DNA of 64,000 nucleotides from Serratia inhibens (GTDB lineage Bacteria; Pseudomonadota; Gammaproteobacteria; Enterobacterales; Enterobacteriaceae): NCBI RefSeq assembly GCF_003591175.1, contig NZ_QYYG01000003.1, positions 1 to 64,000 of the forward strand, read 5' to 3'. Shown piece by piece: positions 60,354 to 64,000 of this stretch (position 1 is its first letter; each line of letters starts with the position of its first letter). The notes under the pieces were generated by a model. It saw only the letters and a program-made list of their open reading frames with translations, ran no database searches and was not told where the DNA came from. The position numbers and the translations under genes were made by a program.

Positions 60354-62021
60354 GTGGCTCAATACGTCTATACCATGCATCGCGTCGGCAAAGTGGTACC
60401 GCCGAAGCGTCACATCCTGAAAAATATCTCCCTGAGCTTCTTCCCTGGCGCCAAAATTGGCGTGCTGGGCCTGAACGGCTCCGGTAAATCCACCCTGTTG
60501 CGCATTATGGCCGGTATCGATACCGATATCGAAGGCGAAGCGCGCCCGCAACCGGGGATTAAAATCGGCTACCTGCCGCAGGAACCGCAACTCAACCTGG
60601 AACACAGTGTTCGCGAATCGGTTGAAGAAGCGATGGCAGAAGTCGTCGGTGCTCTCAAGCGACTTGATGAAGTGTACGCGCTGTACGCTGAAGAAGGAGC
60701 CGACTTCGACAAGTTGGCCGCTGAACAGGGCCGTCTGGAAGAGATTATTCAGGCTCATGATGGCCACAATCTCAACACCCAGCTTGAGCGCGCCGCCGAT
60801 GCGTTGCGCCTGCCGGAGTGGGACGCCAAAATCGCCAACCTGTCCGGTGGTGAGCGCCGCCGCGTAGCGCTGTGCCGCCTGCTGCTGGAAAAACCGGACA
60901 TGCTGTTGCTGGACGAACCGACCAACCACCTGGATGCCGAATCCGTGGCCTGGCTGGAACGCTTCCTGCACGACTTCGAAGGCACCGTAGTGGCGATCAC
61001 CCACGACCGTTACTTCCTCGATAACGTAGCCGGCTGGATCCTGGAGCTGGACCGTGGCGAAGGCATTCCGTGGGAAGGCAACTACTCTTCCTGGCTGGAA
61101 CAGAAAGACGCTCGTCTGGCGCAGGAAGCTTCAACCGAAGCCGCTCGCCGCAAGTCGATCGAGAAAGAACTGGAGTGGGTGCGTCAGGGTGCCAAAGGCC
61201 GTCAGTCTAAAGGCAAGGCCCGTCTGGCACGCTTTGAAGAGCTTAACAGCACCGAATACCAGAAACGTAACGAAACCAACGAACTGTTTATCCCACCTGG
61301 CACCCGCCTGGGCGATAAAGTGGTTGAAGTCAGCAACCTGCGCAAGTCCTACGGCGAGCGCCTGCTGATCGAAGATCTCACCTTCGCGGTACCTAAGGGA
61401 GCCATCGTTGGTATCATCGGCCCGAACGGCGCGGGTAAATCCACGCTGTTCCGCATGATGTCCGGCCAGGAACAACCTGACTCCGGCAGCATCACGCTGG
61501 GCGATACCGTCAAGCTGGCTTCGGTCGATCAGTTCCGCGACAGCATGGATAACGCCAAAACCGTGTGGGAAGAAGTTTCCGGCGGCCAGGACATCATGCG
61601 CGTGGGCAACACCGAAATGCCAAGCCGTGCCTACGTTGGCCGCTTTAACTTCAAGGGCGTCGATCAGGGCAAACGCGTGGGCGAACTGTCCGGTGGTGAG
61701 CGTGGCCGTCTGCATCTGGCCAAGCTGCTGCAGGTGGGCGGCAACGTGCTGCTGCTCGACGAACCGACCAACGACCTGGATATCGAAACCCTGCGCGCGT
61801 TAGAAAACGCCCTGCTGGAGTTCCCGGGCTGTGCGATGGTGATCTCGCATGACCGTTGGTTCCTTGACCGCATCGCTACCCACATTCTGGACTATCAGGA
61901 TGAAGGTAAGGTGGAGTTCTTCGAAGGCAACTTTACCGAGTACGAAGAGTACAAAAAGCGTACTCTGGGTGCCGATGCACTGGAACCTCGCCGTATCAAG
62001 TACAAGAAAGTCACCAAGTAA
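60354..62021 (+). CDS. ettA: EttA, energy-sensing translational throttle ATPase (GTG start)
   Basis: ABC-F protein that binds the ribosomal E site and restrains the first elongation step when energy is low. Two ABC domains: Walker A GLNGSGKST (about 39-47) and GPNGAGKST (about 357-365), each with LSGGE signature and LDEPT Walker B, joined by the P-site-interacting arm linker. Length is 555 residues, identical to E. coli. It starts with GTG at 60354 as the family N-terminus MAQYVYTMHRV requires. Confidence 0.97.
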   Translation: MAQYVYTMHRVGKVVPPKRHILKNISLSFFPGAKIGVLGLNGSGKSTLLRIMAGIDTDIEGEARPQPGIKIGYLPQEPQLNLEHSVRESVEEAMAEVVGALKRLDEVYALYAEEGADFDKLAAEQGRLEEIIQAHDGHNLNTQLERAADALRLPEWDAKIANLSGGERRRVALCRLLLEKPDMLLLDEPTNHLDAESVAWLERFLHDFEGTVVAITHDRYFLDNVAGWILELDRGEGIPWEGNYSSWLEQKDARLAQEASTEAARRKSIEKELEWVRQGAKGRQSKGKARLARFEELNSTEYQKRNETNELFIPPGTRLGDKVVEVSNLRKSYGERLLIEDLTFAVPKGAIVGIIGPNGAGKSTLFRMMSGQEQPDSGSITLGDTVKLASVDQFRDSMDNAKTVWEEVSGGQDIMRVGNTEMPSRAYVGRFNFKGVDQGKRVGELSGGERGRLHLAKLLQVGGNVLLLDEPTNDLDIETLRALENALLEFPGCAMVISHDRWFLDRIATHILDYQDEGKVEFFEGNFTEYEEYKKRTLGADALEPRRIKYKKVTK

Positions 62022-62046
62022 CATCTGGTTGGCTATCCATGCTCTC

Positions 62047-62070
62047 AAGCCCGCATCTTGCGGGCTTTTT
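62047..62070. terminator. Terminator between ettA and the LysR gene
   Basis: AAGCCCGCA (62047-62055) pairs with TGCGGGCTT (62059-62067), continuing TTT. It ends ettA, and its stem can also act on the convergent LysR gene, although that strand has no T-run. Confidence 0.82.
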
Positions 62071-62071
62071 G

Positions 62072-62983
62072 TTATCCCCAATCCAGTGCCTGTGCATAGT
62101 CCACAAAGACCGGGTGCTGGATCACCACATCGATAAAACAGGCCAGCGCCGGCGAGTTCAACTTGCGGCTCGGGTAGACCAGATACAGCTCATTCCCCTC
62201 CGCCCGCCATTCCGGCAATACTTCCACCAGCTGTTTCTGCGCCACCACCTCGCGGCTGAGGAACGCCGGCAGCAGGGTAATGCCGGCGCCGGAGATTGCA
62301 CACTCGCGCGCATACAGCAGATTGTCAGTGATATGCAGCATCGGCAGTTGCCAACGGTAATACTCGTCGCCCCGACGCAGGCTCCACGCTGGCCAGGCAC
62401 GGTGCGCAATGCAACGGTGCTGCTGCAACTGCTGCGGATGAAGAAGCTGCGGGAACTGCGCCAGGTAGGCCGGCGCCGCCAGCAAATAACGCGGGGCATG
62501 CCCCAGGCGGCGGCCAATCAGCGAGGAATCCTGCGGTTTGCCGGTGCGCAACGCGGCGTCATAGCCCTCTTGCACCAGATCCACCATCGCGTCGGACACC
62601 GAGACTTCGAGCGAGACATCCGGGTACTGACGCTGAAAATCCGCCGCCAATCGCGCCAGCAACGTCGCCCCCAGCCCAGCGGGCGTCGAAATGCGCAACC
62701 GGCCGCTCGGGTTGTCACGCAGCCGCTGCAAGGCCAGATCGGCGCGCTCGGCGGCGGACAACATCTCCTGACAGTGCACCAGATAGCGTTCGCCGGCGAA
62801 GGTCAGGTTGAGCTGGCGGGTGGTGCGGTTGAGCAGCCGCAAACCCAGCGTCTGCTCCAGTTGGCTGACGCGCTGGCTAACGCTGGATTTCGGCAAACCG
62901 GCGCGGTTGGCTGCGGCGGTGAAGCTGCCGCATTCGGCCACCAGCGCAAACAGCGCCATGTCCTGCAACTGTTTAAACATCAT
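62072..62983 (-). CDS. LysR-family regulator divergent from a dehydrogenase
   Basis: 303-residue LysR regulator. HTH at about residues 18-58 (GSFTAAANRAGLPKSSVSQRVSQLE), then the type 2 periplasmic-binding-like domain (about 88-295). The pattern of one LysR gene divergent from a zinc-type or quinone oxidoreductase suggests it senses an electrophile, quinone or aldehyde; this is inference. AGGTGAAC precedes the ATG. Confidence 0.85.
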   Translation of the reverse strand: MMFKQLQDMALFALVAECGSFTAAANRAGLPKSSVSQRVSQLEQTLGLRLLNRTTRQLNLTFAGERYLVHCQEMLSAAERADLALQRLRDNPSGRLRISTPAGLGATLLARLAADFQRQYPDVSLEVSVSDAMVDLVQEGYDAALRTGKPQDSSLIGRRLGHAPRYLLAAPAYLAQFPQLLHPQQLQQHRCIAHRAWPAWSLRRGDEYYRWQLPMLHITDNLLYARECAISGAGITLLPAFLSREVVAQKQLVEVLPEWRAEGNELYLVYPSRKLNSPALACFIDVVIQHPVFVDYAQALDWG

Positions 62984-63036
62984 TGTTCACCTCAAGCGAA
63001 CACTTAGTTATTTATTGTCCATCTTATCACTCCCCT

Positions 63037-63055
63037 CTCAGAGGTCTACACTGAG
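63037..63055. promoter_or_regulatory. Inverted repeat in the LysR/dehydrogenase divergent region
   Basis: CTCAG (63037-63041) and CTGAG (63051-63055) form a 9-bp-spaced inverted repeat near the dehydrogenase start. A LysR operator is possible; the arms are only 5 bp, so chance is not excluded. Confidence 0.3.
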
Positions 63056-63081
63056 GGTATTCATTCTAAAGGAGCACCATC

Positions 63082-64000
63082 ATGCCGATTAAAGCCATTG
63101 CCGTAGACCCGAAAAACCCCGCCGGTTTCATTGAAATCAGCCCGGAAAAACCTGCCCCAGGCCAATACGATCTGCTGGTGGAGGTCAAAGCGGTGTCGGT
63201 CAATCCGGTGGATACCAAAGTCCACGCCGGCCTGCAAAAAAGTGGCCTGCAGCAACCGCGTATCCTCGGCTGGGATGCCAGCGGCGTGGTGCTTGAGGTG
63301 GGCAACGGCGTCAAAGGTTTCAAAGCCGGCGATGAGGTCTGGTACGCCGGTGATATCACCCGCCCGGGCAGCAACAGCACTCAGCAGTTGATTGATTCGC
63401 GCATCGCTTCGCATAAACCGCGCAGCCTGAACTGGGCCGAAGCCGCCGCCATGCCGCTGACCGCGCTGACCGCCTGGGAAGCGTTGTTCGAGCACCTGAA
63501 AATCCAGGACGCGGCGGAAGGTAAAACCCTGCTGATTATCGGCGGTGCCGGCGGCGTTGGCTCGCTGGCGATCCCGTTCGCCGCCCAGTTGAGCAAGGTG
63601 CAGGTGATTGCCACCGCTTCACGCCCCGAGTCGGCGGCCTGGTGCCGGGAGCGCGGCGCCGATCTGGTGGTGGATTATCGTGATCTTAAAGGGAATCTGG
63701 CACAGCAGGGTATCGAAAACGTCGATTATATTCTTTGCCTGAACGATACCGATGGCCACTGGAAAGCGATCTCGGATCTGATCGCGCCGCTGGGCCACAT
63801 CTGCACCATCGTGGAGAACCAACAGCCGCTCGATCAGAACGCATTGAAACTGAAAAGCGCCGCGCTGCACTGGGAATTGATGTTTACACGCAGCATGTTC
63901 GGCACGCCGGACATCGCCCAACAGGGAGAAATCCTCAGGCAGGTGGCGCAGTTGCTGGACGAAGGAAAGCTGAGCACCACACTGAGTGAAACGCTGCAGG
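63082..64000 (+). CDS. Zinc-type alcohol dehydrogenase-like / quinone reductase (3' end cut)
   Basis: Medium-chain dehydrogenase/reductase starting MPIKAIAVDPKNPAG at ATG 63082 (AAAGGAG upstream). The N-terminal GroES-like domain has VKAVSVNPVDTKV and GWDASGVV; the cofactor domain has IIGGAGGVGSLAIPFAAQL. No zinc-binding cysteine cluster is evident in the part seen, favouring a quinone reductase-like enzyme. About 306 codons are present and the reading frame stays open to the window edge, so the gene is truncated by the window, not by mutation. Confidence 0.85.
   Translation, partial: MPIKAIAVDPKNPAGFIEISPEKPAPGQYDLLVEVKAVSVNPVDTKVHAGLQKSGLQQPRILGWDASGVVLEVGNGVKGFKAGDEVWYAGDITRPGSNSTQQLIDSRIASHKPRSLNWAEAAAMPLTALTAWEALFEHLKIQDAAEGKTLLIIGGAGGVGSLAIPFAAQLSKVQVIATASRPESAAWCRERGADLVVDYRDLKGNLAQQGIENVDYILCLNDTDGHWKAISDLIAPLGHICTIVENQQPLDQNALKLKSAALHWELMFTRSMFGTPDIAQQGEILRQVAQLLDEGKLSTTLSETLQ

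Overview
The window is a chromosome segment from an enterobacterium of the Serratia type (Yersiniaceae or Enterobacterales). Protein sequences are close to those of E. coli and closer still to Serratia. Gene order follows the E. coli map through its 0/100 min point, read in reverse: djlA/lptD to carAB and dapB, ispH to dnaK, talB, thrCBA, then arcA, rob, trpR, slt and ettA. I recognise no rRNA or tRNA gene and no CRISPR array. The only mobile DNA is the clipped 5' end of an IS110-family transposase at the left edge. Genus is an inference from recall; I cannot fix the species.

Layout. 1-15.2 kb: IS110 fragment, djlA, the lptD-surA-pdxA-rsmA-apaG-apaH operon, a Tat-exported PhoX-family phosphatase with a candidate Pho box, folA, the yjjPB threonine/serine exporter, a LysE/RhtB exporter and kefFC. 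15.3-21.0 kb: carAB with its control region (two ARG boxes, P1, PurR-like box, TTG start), a candidate 45-residue ORF inside that region, and dapB. 21.3-25.6 kb: the main accessory island, an isonitrile synthase (IsnA/PvcA), an Fe(II)/2-oxoglutarate oxygenase (IsnB/PvcB) and a glycosyltransferase in one operon, divergent from a LysR regulator. 25.9-32.3 kb: ispH-fkpB-lspA-ileS-ribF and rpsT. 32.3-42.1 kb: nhaAR, dnaKJ with a sigma-32 promoter, satP, an MHS-type transporter, mog and talB. 42.4-50.5 kb: an AGCS symporter, yaaA, thrLABC and yjtD. 50.5-57.3 kb: arcA, creA (without creBCD), rob, gpmB, yjjX, trpR and slt. 57.8-64 kb: a yfiRNB cyclic-di-GMP module between slt and ettA, then ettA, and a LysR gene divergent from a zinc-type alcohol dehydrogenase cut by the right edge.

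How the parts work together. Most of the window is core metabolism and envelope biogenesis: LPS export, outer-membrane folding, lipoprotein processing, the carbamoyl phosphate, lysine/DAP and threonine pathways, heat shock and redox control. Accessory functions sit in the gaps between syntenic blocks. The most interesting is the isnA-isnB-glycosyltransferase operon. Its gene set matches the known route to rhabduscin-like glycosylated vinyl isonitriles, so the predicted product is a tyrosine- or tryptophan-derived isonitrile glycoside, probably controlled by the divergent LysR protein.
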